Shown: positions 1 through 8,424 of the stretch, piece after piece
Numbering within the stretch: position 1 is the first letter of the stretch
Layout: every line of letters starts with the position of its first letter
Source: Acidobacteriota bacterium
GTDB lineage: Bacteria; Acidobacteriota; Terriglobia; Terriglobales; Acidobacteriaceae
Assembly: GCA_021816455.1 (NCBI GenBank)
Contig: JAKAXU010000008.1
Location: 24,686-88,685 of the forward strand
Direction of reading: 5' to 3'
Length of the DNA stretch: 64,000 nucleotides
The notes under the pieces: generated by a model
Databases searched by the model: none
The model's input: the letters and a program-made list of their open reading frames with translations, nothing else
Told to the model about the DNA's origin: nothing
Made by a program: the position numbers and the translations under genes

Positions 1-2199
1 TGGCGTCGGAGCTGGCTCTGCGGCCGAGATGACCGGAAGATCGAGTACCGGATCGCGCTCTTCTTCGAACTCTGGTTCCACAGCAGGAGGCCGCGGCTGC
101 ACCTTCTCGCGTTCGTGGTCGAGTTCACGCCACACGGCATCGGCGGATTCTCCGACACCAGCCTTCTCGACCAATTCGCGGGCCATCGCGCTCATCAGGT
201 CTTCGTCGGTGTCGAGCGCCTGCAGACCTTCGCCCGAGAACTTGCCCTCCATCATGAGCGCGACCAACATCTTCTTGCCCATCAAGCGGAGGCAGGTTTC
301 CTGCATTGTTCCTGAGTAAGTAACGAACTTCACGCGCACCGGGAATCTCTGTCCAATGCGCCACGATCTCCGGCTCGCTTGACGCAAGGTATGCAGCGAG
401 TAGCCGGTCTCGTAGAAGTAGAGCGTCGGAAATGCCAGCAGGTCCAATCCCGTTTCGACCAGTTTAGGATGGCAGATCACCACCTCAATTCCGGCCTTCA
501 ACTGCCGGTCGTACCAGTCCTCTCGCTTATCGGTGGCAACGGATGAGCGCAGGACGGCGACGCGAATGCCCTCTTGCCTGAGCACTGTCTCCAATCGCAG
601 GGTGACGTCCTTCTCGCCCGTATAGGTGGCATAGACCTGGCAGCGTCGTCCCTGCCGCAGTTCCTCTTTAACGTCGGCGATCAGCGCGCGCTCCTTTGCG
701 TAGAGAGCCTCCCGCGTGAGATTCTCCGGCTCAGTCACCAGGAACTTCACATAGTCCTTCGTTTGCGGATCGAAGGCCCGCGCCCAAATCTGATCGAAGT
801 CATAGGGATGATCGGGATAGAGCAGGAGCGTGTTGAGCAGGATGCTCATCAGGCTCTTGTTACCGCGATGCGCCTTCATCGCGGAGCGAATGTCTTCCTC
901 CAACTGCTCGTAAGCTTGCTGGAGGGCCTCGTCCATATCCACCGAAATGACGCTCTCGTCGTATCGCGGCAGATTGTCAGAGATATCCTCAAGCGACAGA
1001 AACGCCGTCGTGGTCATCAGGAACTTCCCGAAGAGCATCGGCGAGGCTCCGGGTTTGCGCAGAACCCGGACTGCCTTCTTCGTTGCCCTTGAGCAAGCGT
1101 TGTCCGCCTCTTCCACCTTCTCGATGGTTTCGAGAACGCCGTACTGCTCCTGGAAGTCCCGCCGGCCCTGTCCTCCGTAGGCGAAGCCCTCGCGCACCAT
1201 GGCGTGCGGCTCCATCCGGTAGAAGATGTTGAACAGGTCGTCTGCGTAGCCGCCCATGAGGGTTCCCGTGAGCGCAATCAATCTCTGTGCAGCGCGGCCG
1301 AGAACGCCAAGCCCGTTGCCCTGCGCCGTATCGCCGGCCAACTGGTGCAACTCATCGGCGATGGCAAAGTCGAACCACCCACGCATGTAGCGCCCTATGT
1401 ACTCGATAGGCGCCATGCGCTGAATGCGCGACCGATCGGCCTGCCACAGCGCAGAGAAGCGTGTTGTGCCGCCGCGGGGCGCGGTCAACGCCTCCGAGAC
1501 TTTGAGTTTGTCGGTGAAGTCTAGCGCGGTAAGCTTTTGCATCTCGGAGTCGAGGATGGCAACGCCGGAGTCTGGATTGACGACGCCGCCCAGATTCGGA
1601 CCGGACTTTGCCTTGAGATAGACGTGTTCCCAGAAGTAACCCAGCTTGCCTTTGTCTTTGCCGGTGATAAAGAACGTCGGCCCAGGCAAGCGCTTCCGCC
1701 ATTCCTTGCGGCCCATGCGCCGCATCTCGGGCAGGCTGAGGCGCTTGCCCTCGTACACCGTCTTGCCTTTGCTCAGCTTCACCTCGCAGATGCCGTGTGG
1801 ACGGCTGGGATCGCCGCCATTACGCATATCCTCGATGAGGAAGGCGCGGGCTCGCGGTATCGTCAGCAAGACCTCGCGCGCCCATTTGTGCGTGATGTGC
1901 GACGGGCACATCACCAGCGTGGTACTGGGCCGCCCGTCCGCCAGCACATGGATTGTGCCCAGGGCCATGTAGGTTTTCCCGGCTCCGCATTCGGCCACGA
2001 TCCGCGCCGCCTTTGCTATGCGCAGGTACTTCGCGGTGCCGGTGATAGCCAGCGCCTGAGCTGGGAGAGCTTTCCGTAGAAGCGTTGCAATGCGCGGCGC
2101 AACAGGATCTTTCGTGCTCTGCAACGGCGGATAGGTTTCAAGGATGCGTTCGGCGAGCAGGGGCCCAAATTGACGCAGATATTGGAAGGTCGTCTCCAT
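1..2199 (-). CDS. SNF2-family DEAD/DEAH helicase (C-terminus cut by window edge)
   Basis: The 733 visible codons are open from ATG 2199 to base 1 with no stop. The helicase core is clear: Walker A GAGKT at residues 72-76, a DELH (DEAH-type) box at about 282-285, and the SNF2 motif VI RSWRIGQ at 611-617. A charged and proline-rich tail follows, rich in Glu, and runs off the window. SNF2 proteins translocate on double-stranded DNA and use ATP to strip or remodel bound proteins. In mobile elements such helicases accompany replication or defence genes. It sits at the far end of the ICE minus-strand block, behind the toxin-antitoxin pair. The exact job is not known. Confidence 0.85.
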   Translation of the reverse strand, partial: METTFQYLRQFGPLLAERILETYPPLQSTKDPVAPRIATLLRKALPAQALAITGTAKYLRIAKAARIVAECGAGKTYMALGTIHVLADGRPSTTLVMCPSHITHKWAREVLLTIPRARAFLIEDMRNGGDPSRPHGICEVKLSKGKTVYEGKRLSLPEMRRMGRKEWRKRLPGPTFFITGKDKGKLGYFWEHVYLKAKSGPNLGGVVNPDSGVAILDSEMQKLTALDFTDKLKVSEALTAPRGGTTRFSALWQADRSRIQRMAPIEYIGRYMRGWFDFAIADELHQLAGDTAQGNGLGVLGRAAQRLIALTGTLMGGYADDLFNIFYRMEPHAMVREGFAYGGQGRRDFQEQYGVLETIEKVEEADNACSRATKKAVRVLRKPGASPMLFGKFLMTTTAFLSLEDISDNLPRYDESVISVDMDEALQQAYEQLEEDIRSAMKAHRGNKSLMSILLNTLLLYPDHPYDFDQIWARAFDPQTKDYVKFLVTEPENLTREALYAKERALIADVKEELRQGRRCQVYATYTGEKDVTLRLETVLRQEGIRVAVLRSSVATDKREDWYDRQLKAGIEVVICHPKLVETGLDLLAFPTLYFYETGYSLHTLRQASRRSWRIGQRFPVRVKFVTYSGTMQETCLRLMGKKMLVALMMEGKFSGEGLQALDTDEDLMSAMARELVEKAGVGESADAVWRELDHEREKVQPRPPAVEPEFEEERDPVLDLPVISAAEPAPTP

Positions 2200-2286
2200 A
2201 GAGAAACCTCGTCAGTGCTGTATGTGATGAGTTTTTCGAGGGGAGAACAGTCGGGTGTTAGATGATTCGCTGCCTTGGGGCAAGCC

Positions 2287-2733
2287 TCAGCGACTATGAC
2301 GGCCTGGCGTGGGATGGGGTTCGATTACCTTCGCCTTCAACCGACTCTGCGGGAAGTCCCTGGGGTTGAGTGTGAAGATGATGTCTGCCCGTCCCGCCTC
2401 GGCGCAGAGACAGAATGCATCGTCCTTGGGGTCGGGCGATATTTCGTCCAAGCAGCGGATCTCGACAGGCTCACCCAGTTCTCGGATGACATTGATAAGT
2501 GTCCCGATTGCGGCGGATCGAACGTGCAACCGCTTCAGGACATCCTTGTACTCAGCAAGGACATCCTCCGAATATAGCCAAACAAAGTGATCCTCACCGG
2601 CCCAGCGGTGGAGTAGGTCGGCGCTCGGAACCCGGCCTGGAACGTATTGTTCCCGGAAGCCGGAGATGCCCGCCACGACAACGTTCGTGTCCACCACGGC
2701 GCGTTGCTTTCGCTTTTTAGACTTCGGCTGCAA
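2287..2733 (-). CDS. PIN-domain toxin (putative RNase of a toxin-antitoxin pair)
   Basis: This 148-residue protein has the PIN-fold start AVVDTNVVVAG near residue 12 (first acidic residue D15) and a late acidic stretch DPKDDAFCLCAE, as in the COG1569-type PIN toxins. PIN proteins cut RNA with a Mg2+ centre of three or four acidic residues. The basic N-terminus (PKSKKRKQR) may bind nucleic acid. It overlaps the preceding gene by 17 bases, so the two are co-translated, the usual antitoxin-first order. It probably stabilises the ICE by addiction. The target RNA is unknown. Confidence 0.8.
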   Translation of the reverse strand: MQPKSKKRKQRAVVDTNVVVAGISGFREQYVPGRVPSADLLHRWAGEDHFVWLYSEDVLAEYKDVLKRLHVRSAAIGTLINVIRELGEPVEIRCLDEISPDPKDDAFCLCAEAGRADIIFTLNPRDFPQSRLKAKVIEPHPTPGRHSR

Positions 2734-3265
2734 CGGTAATCTCCGGCTGGTGCCTTTCAGCGCGATAGCTGCGGATCGTGCGCTGGATTTCCTCTTCCGA
2801 AATCTCCCCTATATCTTGGGCCGCTTCGGAAAGCGCATCGAGGAACTCCTTCTTCCATCCGGGCCGTTTCCGCCCGCGCGGCAGGTCGCGGTAGAGTTCT
2901 GCCCGGCTCATACCCTGCTCGATTTGCTCCCCAAGCGATCTAAAGGGAACGCCCAGCTTGATCGGCTCCTCGGCAGCCGAAAAGCGGCAGGTAAAGACCA
3001 CGTACTCCGGGTTTTCCTTACGAAGCCTCTTTTCGGAGGCGCGAAAAACAGCGATGAGCCTGGAGAGAACATTGGCGCGTGTTCCCAGGGACTCCTTTAG
3101 GCGCAACGCAACCTTCGCTGTGAGAAGCGTCTCTCTATCAAAGAGATAGGCGCCACCCACCCACTTCGGCTTGACCACTTCAAATTGCACCAGGTTTTGC
3201 AACTCTTTCGGCTCAACTTTTAGAACCGCGCTGGCCTGCTTCAGTTTCAGTGCTGGCTGTGGCAT
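2717..3265 (-). CDS. Helix-turn-helix antitoxin partner of PIN toxin
   Basis: This 182-residue protein begins with a MerR/excisionase-like helix-turn-helix (LKLKQASAVLKVEPKELQNL) and a beta wing carrying VGGAYLFDRETLLTAKVAL. The C-terminal part is acidic and helical and probably neutralises the toxin. It is first in the pair, starts after a good Shine-Dalgarno (GGAGGG), and has an AT-rich palindrome just upstream, which suggests that it represses its own promoter. The family assignment of the C-terminal half is inferred from position. Confidence 0.7.
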   Translation of the reverse strand: MPQPALKLKQASAVLKVEPKELQNLVQFEVVKPKWVGGAYLFDRETLLTAKVALRLKESLGTRANVLSRLIAVFRASEKRLRKENPEYVVFTCRFSAAEEPIKLGVPFRSLGEQIEQGMSRAELYRDLPRGRKRPGWKKEFLDALSEAAQDIGEISEEEIQRTIRSYRAERHQPEITVAAEV

Positions 3266-3281
3266 AGGCCCTCCATTACCA

Positions 3282-3294
3282 TCTAAATATTAGA
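3282..3294. promoter_or_regulatory. Palindromic operator of the toxin-antitoxin pair
   Basis: A 13-base palindrome, TCTAA-ATA-TTAGA, lies 17 bases before the antitoxin start. On the coding strand it sits beside two TAATAT hexamers that could serve as -10 boxes. An operator over its own promoter is typical of toxin-antitoxin pairs. Confidence 0.5.
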
Positions 3295-3421
3295 CCATAT
3301 TAGCGTCGTGGTCAACAACACGCCTGGCTACTGCACCTTGTGCAGTTCCAACTGTGGAGTGAAACTCTCTGCCAACGGGTACCTATGGGCTTTCCAGCAA
3401 GAATTGAGGGCTCCGACCATT

Positions 3422-4069
3422 TCAAATCGCTGCACACTGGCCCAACATCGTCGCAATCACGATTCGCGGCCAGACGATCAGCCCATCATTCTCCGGGAAT
3501 GCGAGTCTCCCCGAACGCAGGCCATCCCCGATCCACTCAAGCACTTCCCCGGTTGTCGCCGAGATCAGCACAGGCTGGCAGCCGATTCCGTCGATCTCCT
3601 CGATCCTCTTTTTCCCCTCGACGATCTCAAGGATGTGGTCTGCCCACGAGGGATCGGCGGGCAGCCCCAGGAAACTCACCAGCGTGGCCCACGCCTCCTC
3701 GCGCCGGTATCGCAACAGAATCGTCCGCCCCGCGCTCCCATTGGTGTGGAGTTCCTGGGAGACTGCGAGCAGGTGACGCACAGGATGTTTCCGGCCCGGC
3801 AGAGTCACAGCCCCTTTGTAGCAGGAGGCTTGTTCGCCGAGGGTCACGTCTTTTGTCTCACCATCCGGAAAGGTCAAGCTGAACGCCGCTCTTTCGTGAA
3901 CTGCCGCCGTGATTGCACCGACATCCGAGTCGTTGCCGAAGACGCTCAGAAGATGTGCCTGCCGATCTTCCCCTATATAGCGATCGACCCGCAGGCGAAT
4001 GCGGGTCGAGGCCTTTTCCGTGATGCGCACGTACTCAAGCAGCCCGAGCCGCAGGTGAGCATTCTCCAT
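3422..4069 (-). CDS. Conserved ICE protein of unknown function, partner of methyltransferase
   Basis: This 215-residue soluble protein has no motif I recognise. It overlaps the 3' end of the methyltransferase gene by 35 bases, so the two are translated together. It has an alternating beta-rich middle (about residues 20-130) and a C-terminal half with several Trp residues and a run ending VIATMLGQCAAI. A role as specificity or partner subunit of the methyltransferase is only a guess from the overlap. The start at 4069 is the first ATG; a later start is possible. Confidence 0.55.
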   Translation of the reverse strand: MENAHLRLGLLEYVRITEKASTRIRLRVDRYIGEDRQAHLLSVFGNDSDVGAITAAVHERAAFSLTFPDGETKDVTLGEQASCYKGAVTLPGRKHPVRHLLAVSQELHTNGSAGRTILLRYRREEAWATLVSFLGLPADPSWADHILEIVEGKKRIEEIDGIGCQPVLISATTGEVLEWIGDGLRSGRLAFPENDGLIVWPRIVIATMLGQCAAI

Positions 4070-5108
4070 CGGCTTCGCCCTCCTTCTTCGCCGGCGTCTC
4101 AGTGAGTTTCAGCGTCCTCCCATCGAAATACACCAGGTACAGTTCATTGGCCCACCGCTCTCGGTGGTGGATGATCTCAGTGTCTCCATCCTGTTCCACA
4201 AACGTCGTCACATGCTTGACTGAACGCCAGCGAGCAATGTGCCGGTCGTCGCCCTGGCCAAAGACGCCATTTAGCAGCCCTGCGGTACACAGAAGCCCGA
4301 CATGGCCGCCGTGCAGCGGCGTGATGGGCCGGCCGGTCGCAACGTCCTCATGTGGCATCAATAGCGGCGCCGCCTGTTTCCATGCGCCCGATTGCGGCAG
4401 CAGGTCTTCCAACAGATCGTAGGGAAGGCCGCGATAGCTCAACTCCGCCTCGCCAGACGGAGGAATGGAGTAGGGTGGGCACGCGCCCGGCTGCAACTCA
4501 GGAAGTCCCAGGAAGCTGCCATACAGGCCAACGCTCAAAAGTTGCCGCTTGTTGTTTTCAACGGCCGCTCCTCTGACATCGCGACGCAGGCCAAGAACCG
4601 CGATTTGCCGGTACTTGACTGAATCCCCGTCGGTCATGCGAAAGACGTTCAAGCTGGCGAAGTGGGAACTCAGGATGCCGGTGCAGTCGTGCAATCGCTC
4701 GAAAGGAATCACCAGGATAAGAACGCCATCCATTGTCAGCCAGCGGTAGGTATGTTCCAGGAACACGGCCTCCATTCTGCGATTAGCAATGGAGCCAATC
4801 TCAGAGTCATACGGCGGATTCAGATACAGCAGCGAGAAGGATTCGGGCCGTGCAATAGCGTCAAAGGCATTCCCTTGGATGGTCTCGATGCCGTTAGCGC
4901 TGGCTATCCGCGCACGTTCGGCATCGAGCTCGACACCGTAGCGTCGGACCTGCGCGTCGCTTGTGACGAGACGCAGCGCAGTTCCGTGTCCAACGCAGGG
5001 GTCGATCACTGAAGCTGGCCCAGTGAAGGAGACAAGAGAGCGAAGCTTCACTCCCTCGGCCTCCGGTAACGGGTAGTAGCCCATCTTCAAGCGCGCGGCA
5101 TTCCGCAT
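4035..5108 (-). CDS. Class I SAM-dependent methyltransferase, DUF6094-like
   Basis: The 357-residue protein has the SAM-binding loop DPCVGHG at residues 36-42 and the adenine methyltransferase motif NPPY at 97-100, so it looks like an N6-adenine DNA methyltransferase. No target-recognition domain or restriction nuclease is visible beside it. Such orphan methyltransferases in mobile elements are thought to protect the DNA from host restriction or to mark it. The next gene overlaps its end by 35 bases. The N-terminal MRNAARLKMGYYPLP resembles other mobile-element members. The substrate base is inferred from NPPY. Confidence 0.72.
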   Translation of the reverse strand: MRNAARLKMGYYPLPEAEGVKLRSLVSFTGPASVIDPCVGHGTALRLVTSDAQVRRYGVELDAERARIASANGIETIQGNAFDAIARPESFSLLYLNPPYDSEIGSIANRRMEAVFLEHTYRWLTMDGVLILVIPFERLHDCTGILSSHFASLNVFRMTDGDSVKYRQIAVLGLRRDVRGAAVENNKRQLLSVGLYGSFLGLPELQPGACPPYSIPPSGEAELSYRGLPYDLLEDLLPQSGAWKQAAPLLMPHEDVATGRPITPLHGGHVGLLCTAGLLNGVFGQGDDRHIARWRSVKHVTTFVEQDGDTEIIHHRERWANELYLVYFDGRTLKLTETPAKKEGEADGECSPAARAA

Positions 5109-5536
5109 GGATTAACCTCATTTCGTCGGGTTGGATTCTCATAAAATGAGCAGGTGGGGGCTTCCAGCTTCTGATCTGGATGAGCGCGTTGAGCTGACCG
5201 TCGACCGAAAATCATTCGGAGGCAGATCGTGGGACACTGGCCGACATTTGGGGGAGTAATCCTGGGGAGAACCTGTAACGGGCAGAAAGCAGTACTGTTA
5301 TTAAGATTCTTGTTCTACTGCGCGTATTGGCTGCGGGATTCTGGCAGGAATGAATTCTGCCACTCAGCAGGGCGAATTGCCGCAGCCAACACTGTCGCAG
5401 TACCCGACACCGCCTCCGTGCCGCAGACGTTTAGGGTAGTGCACAACTGACGAGCAGCCGTTTGTCGTTAGCACATAATATGTCCGGTGGTTGTGGCAAG
5501 TGAAGCGTCCGCTTAGCAGGCGGGGAGGATGGAACC
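5109..5536. other. Intergenic stretch without a convincing gene
   Basis: No reading frame here has a plausible start and composition. A short inverted repeat, CTCAT-AAA-ATGAG, lies at 5138-5150 upstream of the methyltransferase and could be part of its promoter. The right part leads into a broken transposase and is probably IS-derived. Confidence 0.4.
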
Positions 5537-5660
5537 ATGCGATTGCGCGTGGAGAACTATCCGGCGTCCGCCGTGGAGCGGGCGATGAAGTTAGAGGAAG
5601 TGTTGTTGCGAGCTACCGCAGGGAAGATTATGTGGTGGCAGGCAGCAGAGATAAGCGTCG
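5537..5660 (+). pseudogene. Truncated transposase N-terminus (IS remnant)
   Basis: The frame from ATG 5537 begins MRLRVENYPASAVERAM and continues KLEEVLLRATAGKIMWWQAAEI. From memory this resembles the first ~40 residues of ISNCY-type helix-turn-helix transposases common in Acidobacteria, where WxQAAEI is followed by the recognition helix. The similarity stops abruptly before that helix, and the frame runs into the antisense of the permease gene. Over 90 percent of such a transposase is missing, so it is a relic left by insertion or deletion. Confidence 0.5.
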
Positions 5661-5664
5661 CTTC

Positions 5665-6480
5665 TCACACATGCTGCGTGACTGCCTCCACAAATAACAT
5701 GCCGCCAAGCAACAAAAGTCCGCAGTAGACGTATCGAAGGAATACGGCTCCGGAGAAGCGATGGTTGATTGCTCGTCCCAGGAACACCGCCGGCAGCATT
5801 ACCGGCACCGAAAGCAGGAACTCGTGCGTCACCGTGCGGGTCCATAGCCCAGCGCTCCAGAAGCCAATCATCCCCAAAATGCTGGCAGGCAGAAAATAAG
5901 CTTGCAGCGTCGCACGAAAGTGCTGCGGGGACCATCCGCGAAGCGAGCCGTAGATTACAAGCGGCGGCCCGTTCATGCCATAGGCTCCGCCCAGAATGCC
6001 GGCCAGAAATCCTGATAGCAGAAGCAGCGCCCGGTGCTCGTTCTTCAGCCGCAACGCATCGCGCGCCGCCAGCGAAAAGACCGCAAACAACGCGATCAGG
6101 ATGCCTAGCCCCGCCTTGACCAGCTCCTGGTGCCCATTGGTCAGTACTAGCAATCCGAGCGGAATCCCGAAGACCGTGGCTAGCAGAAGCCCGGCGGCGC
6201 TGCGCAGGTGAACATGCCTCCAATCCTGCGCCACTACCATGGCTGCAATCGCGATCGAGAGCAGTACCGCCAGCGGCGCGGCCACTCGCAGTGGCATGCA
6301 AAGCACCAGCAGGGGCACTGCGATCAGCGCTTCGCCAAAGCCAAACGCCGACCGGATCACCGTGGCAACGAAAACAATCGCCAGGACAAGCAAAAGCGAA
6401 GCGTGGATGGAAATCTCCCGAAAAAGAAAATGCCACCAAGGGTCCCCGCCCAAATAGAGCGGGCAAGCCTCTTCAAGCAT
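5665..6480 (-). CDS. TauE/SafE-family membrane permease
   Basis: This 271-residue protein has about eight hydrophobic segments in two repeated halves. It contains the family-type stretches SAFGFGEALIAVPLL (about residues 44-58) and GFLAGILGGAYGMNGPPL (about 157-174). TauE/SafE proteins export sulfite, sulfonates or related small anions through the inner membrane. The gene is alone in its direction and bounded by a broken transposase at its 3' side and an operator-like palindrome at its 5' side, so it looks like cargo brought in by an IS. No good Shine-Dalgarno precedes ATG 6480, so the true start may be a little downstream. Confidence 0.8.
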   Translation of the reverse strand: MLEEACPLYLGGDPWWHFLFREISIHASLLLVLAIVFVATVIRSAFGFGEALIAVPLLVLCMPLRVAAPLAVLLSIAIAAMVVAQDWRHVHLRSAAGLLLATVFGIPLGLLVLTNGHQELVKAGLGILIALFAVFSLAARDALRLKNEHRALLLLSGFLAGILGGAYGMNGPPLVIYGSLRGWSPQHFRATLQAYFLPASILGMIGFWSAGLWTRTVTHEFLLSVPVMLPAVFLGRAINHRFSGAVFLRYVYCGLLLLGGMLFVEAVTQHV

Positions 6481-6571
6481 ACCGGTACCGCCACGAATGA
6501 TGCTGACATCTTTCAGCCCTCACCCCACTCGAAGCGGGTCGTGGTCGAATAGTCGCCTAACGATAGTCGCC

Positions 6572-6595
6572 TAACCGTCAGTTATATATCGGTTA
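6572..6595. promoter_or_regulatory. Operator-like inverted repeat upstream of the permease
   Basis: TAACCG, 12 bases, then CGGTTA form a perfect six-base inverted repeat with an AT-rich centre (ATATA). Next to it, a tandem copy of ATAGTCGCCTAAC (about 6549-6576) partly overlaps. This is what a dimeric repressor such as TetR or PadR would bind. No regulator gene lies alongside. The rest of 6596-6813 holds nothing I can name. Confidence 0.45.
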
Positions 6596-6813
6596 ATAAC
6601 TTAAGCAATGAATAGACGCGTTGAAGAACAGGGGCACTCTTCCAGGCGCCCTGGAGGGCCATCGGCGGGCGTTATCGCCACGATAGGCCAGAATCAACCA
6701 ATGTTCAGCCGGCCTCGCAGAATCGGTAACGGCAAACGCCGATGTCACCCGAAGGATTCCCTCTTCGCGCTAAATCGCCGCGTGTCAAATCGAGGCTCGC
6801 AGCGGCTTGTGCG

Positions 6814-7023
6814 CTATGCGGCAATGGCGAGGGTTGGCACCGGGCCTGGGTCCCACGGTTCTGGGATCAAGGGAGCGAGTCGGACGGTCCTCTCCGATCC
6901 GCAGATGCCGCACCGCTGCCGGGCCGAAGACGAGACCATCTTGCAGTTCTCACAATAGACGGCCTTCTCCAGTGGAATCGATACAAGACCAGGCTCCGTT
7001 CGAATCATCCGCACATTGCACAT
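6814..7023 (-). CDS. Small zinc-ribbon protein
   Basis: The 69-residue protein starts at ATG 7023 behind the strong Shine-Dalgarno GGAGG (six bases spacing). A four-cysteine zinc ribbon, CENC then CGIC, lies at about residues 25-44. The tail is proline-rich. It is the last gene of the Rad52-like operon. Zinc ribbons of this size usually bind nucleic acid or a protein partner. The function is unknown. Confidence 0.55.
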   Translation of the reverse strand: MCNVRMIRTEPGLVSIPLEKAVYCENCKMVSSSARQRCGICGSERTVRLAPLIPEPWDPGPVPTLAIAA

Positions 7024-7051
7024 AGATCCTCCAGGTATCGACCTATGTCGG

Positions 7052-7252
7052 TTACTCTCGTGGGTCGACGTTTTCGCGACGCGCCTTGTTGCGTTGCTCA
7101 ATCAGCGACTTGTACAGGTCGGCGAGTTCATCGACCGTATCCGCTCCGCCGACGGGTTCATCTTGTTCTGAACCCAGCCATGGAAAGCGTTCTTCCAGCA
7201 GAGCTAGAACCCGTTCAACAAATGTTTGAGAATGCTCGTCTTCGCCTCTCAT
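7052..7252 (-). CDS. Small acidic hypothetical protein
   Basis: A 66-residue, mostly helical, acidic protein. The start at 7252 is supported by AAGGAG eight bases upstream. It contains ERVLALLEERFPWLG and a helical DTVDELADLYKSLIEQR. It is co-oriented with the annealing-protein gene upstream and the zinc-ribbon gene downstream. I recognise no family. Confidence 0.5.
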   Translation of the reverse strand: MRGEDEHSQTFVERVLALLEERFPWLGSEQDEPVGGADTVDELADLYKSLIEQRNKARRENVDPRE

Positions 7253-7320
7253 TCAAAGCTCCTTGGCGCAGCGACTCATCCGCCAATCGAAGGATTCGCA
7301 GCGTGTGTGACGTTTTGCAG

Positions 7321-7431
7321 TTATCGAGGCAGACAGCCCGCCGGGAAGGGGCCGAGACAGGTTCCGGAGTGCGACGTATCATCTGCCCCGTGAGTGTGAG
7401 CCTCCGCGCAGAAGGGGCAGGGGTACTGCAA
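7321..7431 (-). CDS. Possible tiny zinc-finger protein (36 aa)
   Basis: The frame reads YPCPFCAEAHTHGADD and then SGTC, resembling the small CPxCxxxHTHG-type zinc-finger proteins of actinobacterial ICEs. No ATG is available. TTG 7431 with GAAGAG upstream could start it, 14 bases after the Rad52-like stop. It could equally be a decayed fragment. The motif is seen; the start and expression are inferred. Confidence 0.35.
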   Translation of the reverse strand: MQYPCPFCAEAHTHGADDTSHSGTCLGPFPAGCLPR

Positions 7432-7444
7432 GACTCTTCGGCGT

Positions 7445-8353
7445 TCAGGCGGCTGGTTGTCCAGCCAGTCCTTCGAGTTCCGAAACCAGATGCTTGAGCG
7501 CTTCGAGGTTGCTGATTGTTGTCATTGACCCGATATGCAACCGATCGAGCACGGAGACGAATTGCGTATCGCCGATCGACTCGGCCAGTGACTGTGCCTT
7601 CCGGATTCCCCGTGAGGCCCGTTCCATCGCCTCCGCGACAGTCGCCTGCAGTTGGGCGTTGGGAATGGCGTTCGCCTTTCGCGTTCGCGCGACACGCCAC
7701 AATATCTCGCCGTAAATTGGATCGCCGAGAATACGCCGGAAGCCTTCGATCTTGCCCGTGATTCTCTGATCGATGGGCCCACGTTGCACTTCCGGAGGCC
7801 GTGGACCGCAGGCCGGGTTGGTCTTTCCGGTTGCCGAATTAGCCTTCGGAAGCGCCCAGTTTGGAAGTGCGGGAAGCCTGGTCGGCTTACCCTGGCAATC
7901 GAGATCGACCCAGGCCTCTGGCAGGTTGTAAAGATAACGGCCTAGACCGAAGCAGCTGGCCGCTCGCTTAAATGCCTGGGCTTCCGCCGATGTCATCGCG
8001 TTCTGTTCATCCGCCCACTGCTCCCCGCTTCCTGAGTGAGTCCCAAGCCGTACGATCGTCAGGGTGCACGTAACCAACACTTTGCCGGTTTGGATGAGCT
8101 TGTCCCGCTTCTGCCGGCTCACGGCCGATACCGTGGTGACGTCGTAGTTCCTGGTCCAGCCGCTCGGGGTGAAGAGCTGGTTGAGCCGGTCAGTGTAGGC
8201 TCGCGGATCCGCGAATGCGATCACCGCGCCGCGGGTGCCATCGTGGGTGGTGTGAGTGACACGCCACTTAATCTCCGAAGGGCCAAACGGTTCCGCCAAC
8301 TGCGTGAACAGGGCCTCGGTATCCGGGCCAGTCTTTGCTTCATTGGTTGCCAT
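7445..8353 (-). CDS. Rad52/Rad22-like single-strand annealing protein
   Basis: This 302-residue protein has the bacterial Rad52-type core: SEIKWRVTHT near residue 27, AYTDRLNQLFTPSGWTRNYDV around 52-72, and the signature MTSAEAQAFKRAASCFGLG (about 119-138) followed by RYLYNLPEAWVDLD. Such proteins anneal complementary single strands and drive recombination of phage and plasmid DNA, often together with an SSB. The C-terminal third is variable and helical. Start ATG 8353 follows GAGGAG. It lies just after the terminator that ends the SSB operon, so it depends on read-through or a promoter I could not see. Confidence 0.78.
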   Translation of the reverse strand: MATNEAKTGPDTEALFTQLAEPFGPSEIKWRVTHTTHDGTRGAVIAFADPRAYTDRLNQLFTPSGWTRNYDVTTVSAVSRQKRDKLIQTGKVLVTCTLTIVRLGTHSGSGEQWADEQNAMTSAEAQAFKRAASCFGLGRYLYNLPEAWVDLDCQGKPTRLPALPNWALPKANSATGKTNPACGPRPPEVQRGPIDQRITGKIEGFRRILGDPIYGEILWRVARTRKANAIPNAQLQATVAEAMERASRGIRKAQSLAESIGDTQFVSVLDRLHIGSMTTISNLEALKHLVSELEGLAGQPAA

Positions 8354-8366
8354 CGCATTTGCTCCT

Positions 8367-8397
8367 CAAAAAACTAAGGCGCCCCGAAGAGCGCCCT
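8367..8397 (-). terminator. Rho-independent terminator after ssb
   Basis: On the minus strand a seven-pair stem (AGGGCGC / GCGCCTT, eight-base loop) is followed by AGTTTTTT. It lies between the ssb stop (8425) and the Rad52-like start (8353). Confidence 0.7.
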
Positions 8398-8424
8398 GGT
8401 TCACGTTGATGAAGGCACATTTTT

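Noticed and set aside
574..2079. Plus-strand frames of 106-180 codons across the SNF2 region
   Set aside because: They are antisense to a continuous helicase frame with all motifs in order.
5229..5450. Plus-strand frame of 73 codons in the gap after the methyltransferase
   Set aside because: No ribosome-binding site or recognisable pattern.
6608..6958. Plus-strand frame of 116 codons
   Set aside because: No ribosome-binding site, Arg/Gly-rich composition of a chance frame, and overlap with the better-supported zinc-ribbon gene.
7215..7700. Minus-strand frame of 161 codons overlapping the Rad52-like gene
   Set aside because: Mostly out-of-frame to a clear gene; composition is that of a shadow.
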